Assembly (NCBI GenBank): GCA_030715195.1
Contig: JAUYVI010000004.1
Coordinates: 458,845 to 522,844, forward strand
Origin: Dongia sedimenti
Lineage (GTDB): Bacteria > Pseudomonadota > Alphaproteobacteria > Dongiales > Dongiaceae
DNA length: 64,000 nt
Direction: 5' to 3'
Shown: piece by piece, positions 1 through 8,608 of the stretch
Numbering within the stretch: the first letter of the stretch is position 1
Layout: each line of letters opens with the position of its first letter
Notes under the pieces: model-generated
Told to the model about the DNA's origin: nothing
What the model saw: only the letters and a program-made list of their open reading frames with translations
Databases searched by the model: none
Position numbers and translations under genes: made by a program

Positions 1-2
1 GT

Positions 3-1502
3 GGCGGCACGCTGCCGGTGCCGAGCCAGGCCGAGGATGCCGAGGCGCTGCTGTTCAATCATTTCCAGCACTTCTTCGGCATCAAGGACCCGCTGCTCTT
101 CCGGATCGAGATCTATCACGGCGCGGAGCGCAAGCACTTCACCCGGATTCTGCAGCCGAATGAATCGGTGGTGATCCGCCTCTCGGATCATTTCCCCAAG
201 CGCAGCCAGGCGGCCTGCATCGCCGCCTTCGTCGCGCATCCCATCCTGACCCGCGGCCGCCACTATCGCCTCCGCGTCTGCGCCGACGTGTTCTGGCGCG
301 ATTCCTTCACCACGCTCCACAGCGCCCACGAGTTCCAGCGCAGCCCAAGCCACAAGTTCGAGTTCCGCGCCTCGCAGGAAATCTTGCGATCCGGAGAGAT
401 CGTGCTGACCGTGCCGAACTATGCCCGCGACCTGGGCGAGGACCGGGCGCTGATCGCGATCGACGGCCAGGATACGCAAACCAGAACGCGCGATTCCGCG
501 GCCTATTTGGAAGAGGTGAAGGCCACGCGCAACGGCGGCTCTCATCCGTTCTTCGGCTGGAAGTACCGCGGCTATGGCGGTTCGTTCTGGTACAGTTTCG
601 AGGATCAGCAGGCCTTGATGGATGGTCACCGGGGCTCGCTGTCGGCGAATCATCATGCCAGCGTGCCGGTGGAGGATCGCGCCGATTGGTCGACCACGCC
701 CGAAGAGCTCGCCGAGCTCGCACGGTTGCGCGAAGCCGGCTTCATGGTCGAGCCCTCGCCGGTGCCCGTCGCCGGCGAGACCGACGAGTTGCAATACGGC
801 ATCGATTTCGACAGTGCCAACCCACGTTTCAACCGGTTTCGGCTGTTCCTGTTCTCCGGCAGCGGTGCCTTTCTGGGTGAACGTGCGTTCGAGAAGACGG
901 AGCGAGGGCCGTTCTTCCCCGGGGCGATCGTGCGTGGTTGGAACGACCCGGCCCTGGCCGATACGCGCCTCGCCATCGTCACGCCGGACTGGCAGGCGAT
1001 CAAGACCCGTCGCAAGGGCTTCAAGATCCAAAGCGACTTCATCATTCAGAATCGGCGCACCGGCGATCGCGATATCACCGAGTTTCAGACTTGCTGGAGG
1101 AACTGCGGGGTCATCGTGCCCGGAATGGCGCATTTCGGCGGCCCCGCCGCCGCCGCGTACGGGCGCACGAACCTGTTCGCCCGGGCTCGGACCGGTGGCG
1201 GCTATCGCACCGCGCTGTTGAGCATCAACGCCAGCGGCAGCGTCGGCTACAAGCGCAACGCATCGGCCGAGATCACGGTCTTCAACGCCGAGGGCAGGGC
1301 CAGGAGCGCGGGCTTCGCCATGCCGCCATTCGGCTGGCGCCTCGACTGGATCGACGATCTCATCCCCGATCTCGCGGCGCATCTCGGCAAGCCCGGCAAC
1401 GGTGCCTTGCTGGTCGGTTCGAAGAACGCCGACCTCAACGCCCAGATCGTGACCGTGTCCGACAAGGGCGCGGTCTCACTGCAGCACATGTGGGGCTACT
1501 GA
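3..1502 (+). CDS. hypothetical protein, 5' end outside window
   Basis: I do not recognise this protein. The frame is open from the first bases of the window. A GTG at position 18 could serve as a start, but no ribosome binding site is visible and coding-like residues continue upstream, so the gene most likely begins outside. About 500 residues are visible. There is no signal peptide or membrane segment in the visible part. Both halves are rich in beta-strand-like and aromatic residues, for example FRLFLFSGSGAFLGE near residue 275, which fits a soluble beta-sandwich protein, but that is only an impression. It converges on the nonulosonic acid gene at 1507 with 4 bp between them, so it borders the glycan locus without clearly belonging to it. 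Confidence 0.6.
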   Translation, partial: GGTLPVPSQAEDAEALLFNHFQHFFGIKDPLLFRIEIYHGAERKHFTRILQPNESVVIRLSDHFPKRSQAACIAAFVAHPILTRGRHYRLRVCADVFWRDSFTTLHSAHEFQRSPSHKFEFRASQEILRSGEIVLTVPNYARDLGEDRALIAIDGQDTQTRTRDSAAYLEEVKATRNGGSHPFFGWKYRGYGGSFWYSFEDQQALMDGHRGSLSANHHASVPVEDRADWSTTPEELAELARLREAGFMVEPSPVPVAGETDELQYGIDFDSANPRFNRFRLFLFSGSGAFLGERAFEKTERGPFFPGAIVRGWNDPALADTRLAIVTPDWQAIKTRRKGFKIQSDFIIQNRRTGDRDITEFQTCWRNCGVIVPGMAHFGGPAAAAYGRTNLFARARTGGGYRTALLSINASGSVGYKRNASAEITVFNAEGRARSAGFAMPPFGWRLDWIDDLIPDLAAHLGKPGNGALLVGSKNADLNAQIVTVSDKGAVSLQHMWGY

Positions 1503-1506
1503 CCCG

Positions 1507-2664
1507 TCAGAGATCCCGGAAGCGCTTGTAAACCAGGGACGACCAGTCCGGGATCGCCTTCAGCACGGCCACGATCCGCGCCGAGGCTTCGCCGTCGCCG
1601 TAAGGATTGACCGTGCCCTGCGGCCGCAGCGTCAGAGCCTTCCGGAGCGCGGCGCCGATCGCCGCGCGTTCCGGCGCGCAATCGATCACCGAGCTGGCGC
1701 GCAGCCGCCCTTCCTGGCGCCGCCCGATATTCACCGTCGGCACGTCGAAGCTCGGCGCCTCGTAGAGGCCGCTCGACGAATTCCCGACCACCACCGCGGC
1801 GCGCCGCATCAGGTTGAGATAGCGCTCCGGCCCCAATGAGGCATGCGCGAAGGTGTTCGGCCGGCGCTGGGCGAAAGCCTCGATCGCCGCATTGAGCGCC
1901 CGCCCGTCCGCATCGGCATTGGCGAGGGTGAAGACGATGCCGATCGCGGGATCGATCGCCGCCAGCGCCGCCAGCAATTCGTTCAGCTGATCCAGCGACG
2001 GCAGCGCGTCCAAGGTCACCGGATGGAAGGTCGCCAGCAGGTACCGCTCCGGAAGCGCATGACCCAGCGCGCGTTCGAGATCCCCGGGGGTCATCTGCGG
2101 CGCGCGCAGGATCGCATCGATGCCGGTGCTGCCGACCGCGTGGATCCGCTCTTCCGCCTCGCCCAATTGCCGCAGCCGGCGCGCGGCCTCCGCATTGGTC
2201 GGGAAATGCAGGCTGGCCATCTTGCTGATCGAATGCCGGAAGGCATCGTCCAGCGCGCCGTCGGTCACGTCGCCGCCGCAGAGATGGGCGATCGGGAGCT
2301 TCTTCACGAAGGCGGCCTGGGCGGCCGCGAAGATCTCGTAGCGGTCGCCCAGCAGCAGCACGAGATCCGGCCGCAGCTGGTCGAAGGCATGCGCGAATCC
2401 GGCGACGCCCCTGCCGATCGCCTCGGCCATCGCGGTCGCGTCGTCGCCCCGGCCCAGGGTCTCGATCCGCATCGCGACATCGATGCCGTCGGCCGTGATC
2501 TGATCGACCGTCATGCCGAACTCGGCTGCCAGATGCATGCCGGTCGCGATCACCGACAGCTTGAAGGAAGGCTCGTCCAGGATCCGCTTGATCGGCCAGA
2601 GCAGCAGCCCGTAATCGGCCCGGCTGCCGGTCACCACCGCGATGTGGCGCGGGCCGTCGCTCAT
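1507..2664 (-). CDS. legG: hydrolysing UDP-sugar 2-epimerase, NeuC/LegG type
   Basis: This 385-residue protein belongs to the NeuC/LegG branch of UDP-GlcNAc 2-epimerases. These enzymes release the nucleotide and epimerise C2 to give a free 2-acetamido hexose for the nonulosonate synthase. The N-terminus carries the family motif TGSRADYGLLLWPI. Further hallmarks are LLLGDRYEIFAAAQAA near residue 110, the HLCGGDVTDGA stretch and the C-terminal VVVGNSSSGLYEAP nucleotide-binding motif. With legC and legB beside it, the likely substrate is a 2,4-diacetamido-2,4,6-trideoxy hexose nucleotide (LegG role) rather than plain UDP-GlcNAc. Its start overlaps the stop of legC by 4 bp, so it is the last gene of a three-gene leftward operon. 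Confidence 0.88.
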   Translation of the reverse strand: MSDGPRHIAVVTGSRADYGLLLWPIKRILDEPSFKLSVIATGMHLAAEFGMTVDQITADGIDVAMRIETLGRGDDATAMAEAIGRGVAGFAHAFDQLRPDLVLLLGDRYEIFAAAQAAFVKKLPIAHLCGGDVTDGALDDAFRHSISKMASLHFPTNAEAARRLRQLGEAEERIHAVGSTGIDAILRAPQMTPGDLERALGHALPERYLLATFHPVTLDALPSLDQLNELLAALAAIDPAIGIVFTLANADADGRALNAAIEAFAQRRPNTFAHASLGPERYLNLMRRAAVVVGNSSSGLYEAPSFDVPTVNIGRRQEGRLRASSVIDCAPERAAIGAALRKALTLRPQGTVNPYGDGEASARIVAVLKAIPDWSSLVYKRFRDL

Positions 2665-3872
2665 GTCTGGCCGAGGAAGGGCGAGCTCGGCAGGTTGATG
2701 ATCCGCGGTTGCAGCCGCTCCGCGACGTCGAGCGGCATGCGCGGGCAGTCCTGGTACATCGGCAGGTGATGGCTCAAGCGCCAGCAGGCGCGGGTCATCA
2801 GCCCGGCGTCGTGACAGGCCTGCAGCACGGAATCGCGCCGCGCGAGGTCCGGCGCATCCAGCAGCAGCGCCGAGAGCCAGTAGTTGCTCCGGCTGCCTTC
2901 CGTTTCGCGGAACACCGAGACGCCGGGCATGCCGGCGAAAATCCGCTCATAGCGTTCCTGCACCCGGCGCTTCGCTTCCAGCAATTGCGGCAGCTGCTCC
3001 AGCCCGGCGACGCCCATCGCGGCGTTGATGTTGGGCAGGCGGAAGTTCCAGGCGATCTCGTCGTGGATGAATTCCCAGGGATGCGGCTGCTTCGCCGTCG
3101 TCGTCAGATAGCGGATGCGCTTGCCGACCTCGGGATCTTGGCTGAGGATCGCACCGCCGCCGCCGGTGGTGATGATCTTGTTGCCGTTGAAGCTCATCGC
3201 CGCGATCGGCGCCAGATTGCCGGCGGCGCGCCCCTTATAGGTGCTGCCGATCGCCTCGGCCGCATCCTCGATCACCGGAATGCGCCAGCGCGTCGCAACT
3301 TCGTTCAACGCATCCATATCGACCGGATGGCCGAACACATGCATCGGCAGGATCGCCGCGATGCGCCGGCCGGTGCGGCGATGCCTTGCGCCGCCATCGG
3401 TGAGCTCGGCGATGTCCTTGAGATAATCGGCCAGGGCCGCCGGATCCATGCCGAGCGTGCGTTCGTCGCTGTCGACGAAATGCGGCACCGCGCCGACATG
3501 GGCGATCGCGTTGTTGGTGGCGACGAAGGTGAGGCTGGGCGAGAGCACTTCCTCATCCGCCTTCACGCCGGCGACCCGCAAGGCGATCTCGATCGCCACC
3601 GTGCCGTTGGCCACCGCGGCGCAGGAGGCGGCGCCGGTCAAATCGCACAGCATCTGCTCGAATTTCGCGACATAGGCGCCGTTATAGGAGACCCAGCCGG
3701 TGTCGATACAGTCCTTCACATAGGCCCATTCGTTGCCGGTGAATTTCGGCTCGTGCAGCTGCACCGGCTTCTCGCTCGGCCCGACCACGGCCCGGATCGC
3801 GGCGACGATCTCCGCCGGCGTCGCGCTGCGCTCGGACGTGATCGCGTCAGACTTGATAGCGGCTGGGGTCAT
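2661..3872 (-). CDS. legC: LegC-family PLP-dependent aminotransferase
   Basis: A 403-residue DegT/DnrJ/EryC1-family aminotransferase of the LegC type. LegC installs the C4 amino group on a 4-keto-6-deoxy hexose nucleotide in legionaminic acid synthesis. The PLP-binding lysine is Lys232 within SFNGNKIITTGGGGA, and the cofactor-pocket stretch VIEDAAEAIGSTYKGR precedes it. Length is normal for the family. The start at 3872 overlaps the end of legB by 26 bp and the stop overlaps legG by 4 bp, indicating translational coupling. Assignment to LegC rather than the pseudaminic PseC rests on similarity of the N-terminal PKFTGNEWAYVKDCIDTGWVS-like region and on the LegB and LegG neighbours. Confidence 0.88.
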   Translation of the reverse strand: MTPAAIKSDAITSERSATPAEIVAAIRAVVGPSEKPVQLHEPKFTGNEWAYVKDCIDTGWVSYNGAYVAKFEQMLCDLTGAASCAAVANGTVAIEIALRVAGVKADEEVLSPSLTFVATNNAIAHVGAVPHFVDSDERTLGMDPAALADYLKDIAELTDGGARHRRTGRRIAAILPMHVFGHPVDMDALNEVATRWRIPVIEDAAEAIGSTYKGRAAGNLAPIAAMSFNGNKIITTGGGGAILSQDPEVGKRIRYLTTTAKQPHPWEFIHDEIAWNFRLPNINAAMGVAGLEQLPQLLEAKRRVQERYERIFAGMPGVSVFRETEGSRSNYWLSALLLDAPDLARRDSVLQACHDAGLMTRACWRLSHHLPMYQDCPRMPLDVAERLQPRIINLPSSPFLGQT

Positions 3873-4851
3873 AACCGGCGAGATTCCGTGGATCCTTGAA
3901 CCAGGCGATGGTCTCGGTCAGGCCGCGCTGGAAGCCCTCGCGCCCGGCATATTGCGGCCGCCAGTCGGTCAGCGCCTTGGCCTTGTCGGTCGCGGCCCAG
4001 AGCCGCTCGACCTCGCTGGCATCGGGACGCAGGCGCTCCTCATCGACCCGGATACTGATCTTCCGTCCCATGAGCTCGGCGATGATGTCGGCGGCATCGC
4101 CGATCGAGACTTCGAAGTCGCTGCCGATATTGGTGACCTCGCCGACCGCCTGCTCCGAGCGCATCACCGCGATGAAGCCCGCGACCGTGTCCTTCACATA
4201 GCAGAAGTCGCGCGTGGCTTTCAGATTGCCGAGCCGGATCTCGTTCTTGCCGCTGGCGATCTGGGTGATGATGGTCGGCAGCACCGCCCGGGCGGACTGC
4301 CGCGGCCCGAAGGTGTTGAACGGCCGGATCACCGCCACGGCCAAGCCGAAGCTGCGCTGGAACGCGATCGCCATCTGGTCGGCGCCGACCTTGGTCGCGG
4401 CGTAAGGCGACTGCGCGTTCAAGGGGTGCTTCTCGTCGATCGGCACGTATTGCGCCGTGCCGTAGACCTCCGAGGTCGAGGTGTGGACGAATTTCTTGAC
4501 CCCGAGCTCCTTCGCCGCGCTCAGCAGGTTGAGCGTGCCCTTGACGTTGGTATCGACATAGCTTTCCGGCGCCGCGTAGGAATAGGGGATGGCGATCAGC
4601 GCCGCCAGGTGCAGCACGGTGTCGCAGCCCTGGACCGCGGCGCGGGCACTTCCGGAATCGCGGATATCGCCGGTGAAGAACTCGATCTTCGCCTGGACCT
4701 CCGGGTCCAGGCGGTCGAGATGGCCGCGGGTGCCGAAGCTGTTGTAGAGGCAAAAAGCCCGCACCTTGGCCCCCTGGCGCACCAGGGTTTCGGTCAGGTG
4801 CGAGCCGATGAAGCCGTCGGCTCCGGTTACCAGAATCCGGTCTTCCGCCAT
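3847..4851 (-). CDS. legB: NAD-dependent 4,6-dehydratase, LegB type
   Basis: A 334-residue extended short-chain dehydrogenase that should convert a nucleotide-linked GlcNAc to the 4-keto-6-deoxy sugar, the first dedicated step of the legionaminic route. The Rossmann motif GADGFIGSHL is at residues 10-19. The catalytic YxxxK is Tyr150 to Lys154 in SPYAATKVGAD, preceded by the TSTSEVYGTA catalytic loop. RPFNTFGPRQSARAVLPT is typical of NAD-dependent sugar dehydratases. It is the first gene of the leftward legB-legC-legG operon and lies 46 bp downstream of a good leftward promoter, divergent from neuB. GDP- or UDP-linked substrate cannot be told from sequence; the PtmE-like gene at 6708 favours GDP. 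Confidence 0.88.
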   Translation of the reverse strand: MAEDRILVTGADGFIGSHLTETLVRQGAKVRAFCLYNSFGTRGHLDRLDPEVQAKIEFFTGDIRDSGSARAAVQGCDTVLHLAALIAIPYSYAAPESYVDTNVKGTLNLLSAAKELGVKKFVHTSTSEVYGTAQYVPIDEKHPLNAQSPYAATKVGADQMAIAFQRSFGLAVAVIRPFNTFGPRQSARAVLPTIITQIASGKNEIRLGNLKATRDFCYVKDTVAGFIAVMRSEQAVGEVTNIGSDFEVSIGDAADIIAELMGRKISIRVDEERLRPDASEVERLWAATDKAKALTDWRPQYAGREGFQRGLTETIAWFKDPRNLAGYDPSRYQV

Positions 4852-4896
4852 GGTTTTCCGCGAGATTCAAGTCGGTAGTGACAGAAAAAGCGCCGG

Positions 4897-4926
4897 AGTA
4901 TAAGCATGGGCCGAGCGCGCCGACAA
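4897..4926 (-). promoter_or_regulatory. predicted sigma70-type promoter for legB operon
   Basis: On the minus strand TTGTCG (4926-4921) is followed after 18 bp by TATACT (4902-4897), a five-of-six match to the -10 consensus. The predicted transcript starts near 4890, giving a short leader before the legB ATG at 4851. It is the best promoter match in the 130 bp divergent gap. Confidence 0.5.
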
Positions 4927-4927
4927 G

Positions 4928-4955
4928 TTAACGGGCCCCTGGTTTGGCCTATGTC
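4928..4955 (+). promoter_or_regulatory. weak candidate promoter for neuB operon
   Basis: TTAACG (4928-4933) and TATGTC (4950-4955) are separated by 16 bp, upstream of the TTG start at 4982. The match is mediocre. Its position, back-to-back with the leftward legB promoter, would allow joint control of both operons. Confidence 0.25.
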
Positions 4956-4981
4956 TGGGGGATCGGCACCGGAGGGAGCTT

Positions 4982-6061
4982 TTGGCAAGCGATCGGGTCG
5001 TCGTCATCGCGGAGGCCGGTGTGAACCACAACGGTTCTCCGGAGATGGCCCTGCGCCTGGTCGATGCCGCGGCGGAGACCGGTGCGGATCTGGTCAAGTT
5101 CCAGACCTTCAAGGCCGAGGCTCTGGTGACGGCCAGCGCGCCCAAGGCCGACTACCAGAACCGCAACGCGCCGGAATCGAAGTCGCAATTCGAGATGCTG
5201 AAAGCCCTTGAGCTCGACCGCGCGGCCCATGAGGCGTTGATCGCCCGCTGCAAGGCGAAGGGCATCGGCTTCCTCTCGACTCCGTTCGATCCGGAGAGCG
5301 TCGATCTCCTGACCCGCACCCTCGGCCTGAAGCTGGTCAAGGTCTCCTCCGGCGACCTCACCAACGCGCCGCTGCTGCTACAGCTGGCCAGGAGCGGCGC
5401 CGATCTCATCGTCTCGACCGGTATGGCGACCCTGGACGAGGTCGAGGACGCCCTGGGCGTGCTCGCCTTCGGCTTCACGGAGCCGGGCGTTCCCGGCGCC
5501 GACGCCTTCAAGCGCGCCTATGCGAACCCGGCCGCGCGGGCGGTGCTGGCGAAGAAGATCACCCTGCTCCATTGCACCAGCGACTATCCGGCGAAGCTGG
5601 ACGACATCAACCTGCGCGCCATGGACACGCTGGCCGAGCGCTTCGGCATTCCGACCGGCTACTCCGATCACACGGTGGGCATCACGGTCTCGATCGCCGC
5701 GGCCGCGCGCGGCGCCACGGTGATCGAGAAGCACTTCACCCTCGACCGCACGCTGCCCGGCCCGGACCACAAGGCTTCGCTCGAGACGCCTGAGTTCACG
5801 CAGATGGTCGATGCGATCCGCGCGGTCAGCCGGTCGCTGGGCGCTGCCGCCAAGGCGCCGACCAGCGCCGAGCTCTCGACCCGAAAGGTCGCGCGCAAGG
5901 CGATCGTCGCGGCGCGGCCGATCTCCAGCGGCGAGGCCTTCTCGTTCGACAACTTGACGGTGAAGCGCGCCGGCGACGGGCTGGCGCCAATCCGGCTCTG
6001 GGAAATGGTCGGCCGCACCGCGCGGCGCGCCTACGCCGCCGACGAAGCGATCGAGGCATGA
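4982..6061 (+). CDS. legI: N-acetylneuraminate/legionaminate synthase (NeuB family)
   Basis: A 359-residue NeuB-family synthase that condenses a six-carbon 2-acetamido sugar with phosphoenolpyruvate to give a nine-carbon nonulosonic acid. The N-terminal TIM-barrel starts with VVIAEAGVNHNGS; STPFDPESVDLL, KVSSGDLTNAPLL, HCTSDYPAKLDDINLRAM and GYSDHT are conserved NeuB blocks. A C-terminal SAF (antifreeze-like) domain occupies roughly residues 295-355. The start is an unusual TTG at 4982, supported by the GGAGGGAGC ribosome binding site just upstream. The next gene overlaps by ATGA. With legB and legC beside it the product is probably legionaminic acid or an analogue (LegI role) rather than sialic acid. 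Confidence 0.9.
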   Translation: MASDRVVVIAEAGVNHNGSPEMALRLVDAAAETGADLVKFQTFKAEALVTASAPKADYQNRNAPESKSQFEMLKALELDRAAHEALIARCKAKGIGFLSTPFDPESVDLLTRTLGLKLVKVSSGDLTNAPLLLQLARSGADLIVSTGMATLDEVEDALGVLAFGFTEPGVPGADAFKRAYANPAARAVLAKKITLLHCTSDYPAKLDDINLRAMDTLAERFGIPTGYSDHTVGITVSIAAAARGATVIEKHFTLDRTLPGPDHKASLETPEFTQMVDAIRAVSRSLGAAAKAPTSAELSTRKVARKAIVAARPISSGEAFSFDNLTVKRAGDGLAPIRLWEMVGRTARRAYAADEAIEA

Positions 6062-6711
6062 GCAAGCCGCCCCTGGTCAGACCCATAATCATCCTGGGCG
6101 GCGGCGGGCACGCGCGCGTGGTGATCGACGCCTTGCGCTGCGCCGGTCACGTGATCGCCGGCGTGATCGATCCGAAGTCCGATGTTGCCGAGACCCTGCC
6201 CGAGGACGTCACCTGGCTCGGCAAGGATCTCTCCGCGGCGCGTCCGGGCGAAGTGCAGGTCGCGATCGGTGTCGGCTCGATCGACGTGGGCGCCAGGAAT
6301 CCGCGTCCGACGCTCTTCGCGGAAGCCAAGGCTGGCGGCTTCGAGATCCTCTCCGTCCGTCATCCCAGCGCGATCGTCGCCGGCGATGTCGAGTTGGGCG
6401 AGGGGTCGCAGATCATGGCGGGTGCCATTTTGCAGCCCGGCGTTCGCCTCGGCGTCAACTGCATCGTGAATACCGGCGCCAGCCTCGATCACGACTGCTG
6501 GATCGGCGACCATGTGCACATCGCACCGCGTGCGGTGCTATCCGGAACGGTCGCAGTCGGCGACGGCTCCCATCTCGGCACCGGCGCCATCGTCATCCAG
6601 GGCATCCGGATCGGAAGCGAGGCGATGATCGCGGCGGGTGCCGTCGTCACCCGCGACGTGGCGGCCACGGCGCGGGTCAAGCCGGGAAATACAGAGACAG
6701 TGCAGCGATGA
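6058..6711 (+). CDS. legH: NeuD/LegH-type sugar O- or N-acetyltransferase
   Basis: A 217-residue acetyltransferase of the NeuD/PglD type. An N-terminal nucleotide-sugar-binding Rossmann-like half begins IILGGGGHARVVIDAL. The C-terminal half is a left-handed beta helix with hexapeptide repeats such as VELGEGSQIMAGAILQPGVRL. NCIVNTGASLDHDCWIGD contains the His-Asp pair expected to activate acceptor amines. In legionaminic biosynthesis the equivalent enzyme LegH acetylates the C4 amine made by LegC. It overlaps neuB (ATGA at 6058) and the next gene (ATGA at 6708), so it is part of one translationally coupled operon. Confidence 0.85.
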   Translation: MSKPPLVRPIIILGGGGHARVVIDALRCAGHVIAGVIDPKSDVAETLPEDVTWLGKDLSAARPGEVQVAIGVGSIDVGARNPRPTLFAEAKAGGFEILSVRHPSAIVAGDVELGEGSQIMAGAILQPGVRLGVNCIVNTGASLDHDCWIGDHVHIAPRAVLSGTVAVGDGSHLGTGAIVIQGIRIGSEAMIAAGAVVTRDVAATARVKPGNTETVQR

Positions 6712-7754
6712 AGAACTGGCGTTCAGCGATCCTCACCAGCGACCGATCGATCCGGCAGGCCATGGAGGTGCTCGATCGGTCGTCGCTGCAGATCGCCCTG
6801 GTGGTCGATCCGCGCGAGCACCTGGTCGGCACCGTGACCGATGGCGACATCCGCCGCGGCCTGCTCCGCGGGCTCAGTCTCGACGCGCCGGCGAGCCAGG
6901 TGATGAACACCAAGCCGGTCGTCGCCCGCGAGGGCATGAGCCGTGCGGAGTTCATCGAGCTCCTGCGCCGCCACGACCTGCACCATCTGCCGCTGCTCGA
7001 CGGCGAGGGTCGGCTGGTCGGCCTGGAAAGCGACGTCGAGCTCTATGAAGGCGCGGAGAAGGACAACTGGGTCGTGCTGATGGCCGGCGGGCTCGGCCAG
7101 CGCCTGCGCCCGCTGACCGACGACACGCCGAAGCCGTTGCTCCCGGTGGGCGACCGGCCGCTGCTCGAGATCATCATCAACCGCTTCACCGCCCAGGGCT
7201 TCCGCAAGTTCTTCATCTCGGTCAATTACCGGGCCGATCTGGTCGAGGCGCATTTCGGCGACGGCGCCAAGTTCGGCGCGGAGATCCGCTACCTGCGCGA
7301 GGACCAGCCGCTCGGCACCGGCGGCGCGGTCGGCCTGCTGCCGGAGCGGCCAAGCGCGCCCTTCGTCGTGATGAACGGCGATCTGCTGACCACGATCAAC
7401 TTCGAGTCCCTGGTCGATTTCCACCAGCAGCATGGCGCCGATCTGACGCTTTGCGTCCGGCGCTACAGCCACCAGATCCCCTATGGCGTCGCCGAGATCC
7501 AGGGCGGCGAGGTGGTCTCGATCGTGGAGAAGCCGAATCATGAGTGTTTCATCAGCGGCGGCATCTACGTCCTCAGCCCGACCGTGTTCGACCGGCTCCG
7601 CCCGCAGCGCCGCATCGACATGCCGGACCTGATGCGCGAACTCATCACCGCCAAGCAACGCGTGACCGCCTTCCCGGTCACCGAATACTGGATCGACATC
7701 GGCCGCATCGAGGACCTCGAGCGCGCCCGCCAGGAGATCGACCTCGTCGGCTAG
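6708..7754 (+). CDS. ptmE: CBS-domain sugar-1-phosphate nucleotidyltransferase, PtmE-like
   Basis: A 348-residue two-part protein. Residues 1-115 are a pair of CBS domains (VVDPREHLVGTVTDGDIRRGLL; HLPLLDGEGRLVGLES). Residues about 120-340 are a nucleotidyltransferase domain opening with VVLMAGGLGQRLRPLTDDTP, ending with a WIDIGRIEDLERA tail. This layout matches PtmE, which makes GDP-GlcNAc in the Campylobacter legionaminic pathway, so the pathway here may use GDP-linked sugars. The lysine after the GxGxRLxPLT signature is present (PKPLLPVG). Substrate and nucleotide are inferred from context only. It is not a CMP-sialic acid synthetase. The frame overlaps legH by 4 bp. Confidence 0.8.
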   Translation: MKNWRSAILTSDRSIRQAMEVLDRSSLQIALVVDPREHLVGTVTDGDIRRGLLRGLSLDAPASQVMNTKPVVAREGMSRAEFIELLRRHDLHHLPLLDGEGRLVGLESDVELYEGAEKDNWVVLMAGGLGQRLRPLTDDTPKPLLPVGDRPLLEIIINRFTAQGFRKFFISVNYRADLVEAHFGDGAKFGAEIRYLREDQPLGTGGAVGLLPERPSAPFVVMNGDLLTTINFESLVDFHQQHGADLTLCVRRYSHQIPYGVAEIQGGEVVSIVEKPNHECFISGGIYVLSPTVFDRLRPQRRIDMPDLMRELITAKQRVTAFPVTEYWIDIGRIEDLERARQEIDLVG

Positions 7755-7796
7755 CGATTGTTTCTCAGTGAAATAGACGGAAATTCGGGACGCTCG

Positions 7797-8525
7797 ATGA
7801 AGACGGTACGCGATCACGACAAGCTCTATCTGGCGGAGCAGCGCTACGACAAGCCGAAGGAGATCTTCAAGTTCATGGCCAACTGCATCGAGCAGGGTGG
7901 CCGCGTTCCGCCCGAAGGTGCCGTGGTCTGCGACGTGGGCTGTGCGGCCGGTGAACTCGCCTATTATCTGCGCATGATCTGGCCGCAGGCCCGCGTGGTC
8001 GGCTACGACCTGCTCCCGGAGTTGGTCGAGCGCGCGCGCAGCGTCGTGCAGGGAGCCGAGTTCAACGTCGGATCGGCGCTCGACCCGGATCTGATGCCCG
8101 AGGCTTTCGCCGATGTGATCTTCATGAGCGGGGTGCTCAGCATCTTCGACGAATACAAGACGGCTCTCGACAACGTCGTGTCCTGGCTGAAGCCGGGCGG
8201 CCGGGCGATCGTGTTCGGCATCTTCAATCCGGAGCCGGTCGATGTGATCATCCGCTCGCGGGCGTCGGATGCGGGGCAGGACGCGCCTTGGGAGACCGGC
8301 TGGAATGTCTTCTCCACCCGGTCGATTTCCGGCTTCCTCGAGCGGCATCCGGCGCGACCGGAATCCGTGTTCCACCGGTTCAGTCTGCCGATCGACCTGC
8401 CGCAGAATCCCGACGATCCCTTGCGCAGCTGGACGATCCCGCTCGCCGACGGAAACCGGATGATTGTCAACGGCTTATGCCTGGTCCACCACTTCATGGC
8501 CCTGGAGATTCGTCGCCCATCCTGA
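7797..8525 (+). CDS. class I SAM-dependent methyltransferase
   Basis: A 242-residue Rossmann-fold methyltransferase. Motif I is VVCDVGCAAGELAYYLR near residue 45, followed by the acidic ribose-binding residue in ARVVGYDLLPELVERA, and ADVIFMSGVLSIFDEYK, which is typical of methyltransferase-11/25 families. I start at the ATG at 7797; an earlier in-frame start at 7758 lacks a binding site and lies right after the previous stop. Position between the nucleotidyltransferase and the amidotransferase suggests it methylates the sugar, possibly a hydroxyl or an amidino nitrogen. The acceptor is unknown. Confidence 0.75.
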   Translation: MKTVRDHDKLYLAEQRYDKPKEIFKFMANCIEQGGRVPPEGAVVCDVGCAAGELAYYLRMIWPQARVVGYDLLPELVERARSVVQGAEFNVGSALDPDLMPEAFADVIFMSGVLSIFDEYKTALDNVVSWLKPGGRAIVFGIFNPEPVDVIIRSRASDAGQDAPWETGWNVFSTRSISGFLERHPARPESVFHRFSLPIDLPQNPDDPLRSWTIPLADGNRMIVNGLCLVHHFMALEIRRPS

Positions 8526-8608
8526 GCGATATCCCCGTTGAGTCGGCACCGCAGAACCTATAGACCATCGGGCGCATCCTTGAGCGGTGCGCAGAGGAAA
8601 TCGAGGGT

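Noticed and set aside
6708..7754. Reading the nucleotidyltransferase as the missing CMP-sugar synthetase
   Set aside because: The GGLGQRLRPLT signature and CBS domains are those of sugar-1-phosphate nucleotidyltransferases, not NeuA-type enzymes.
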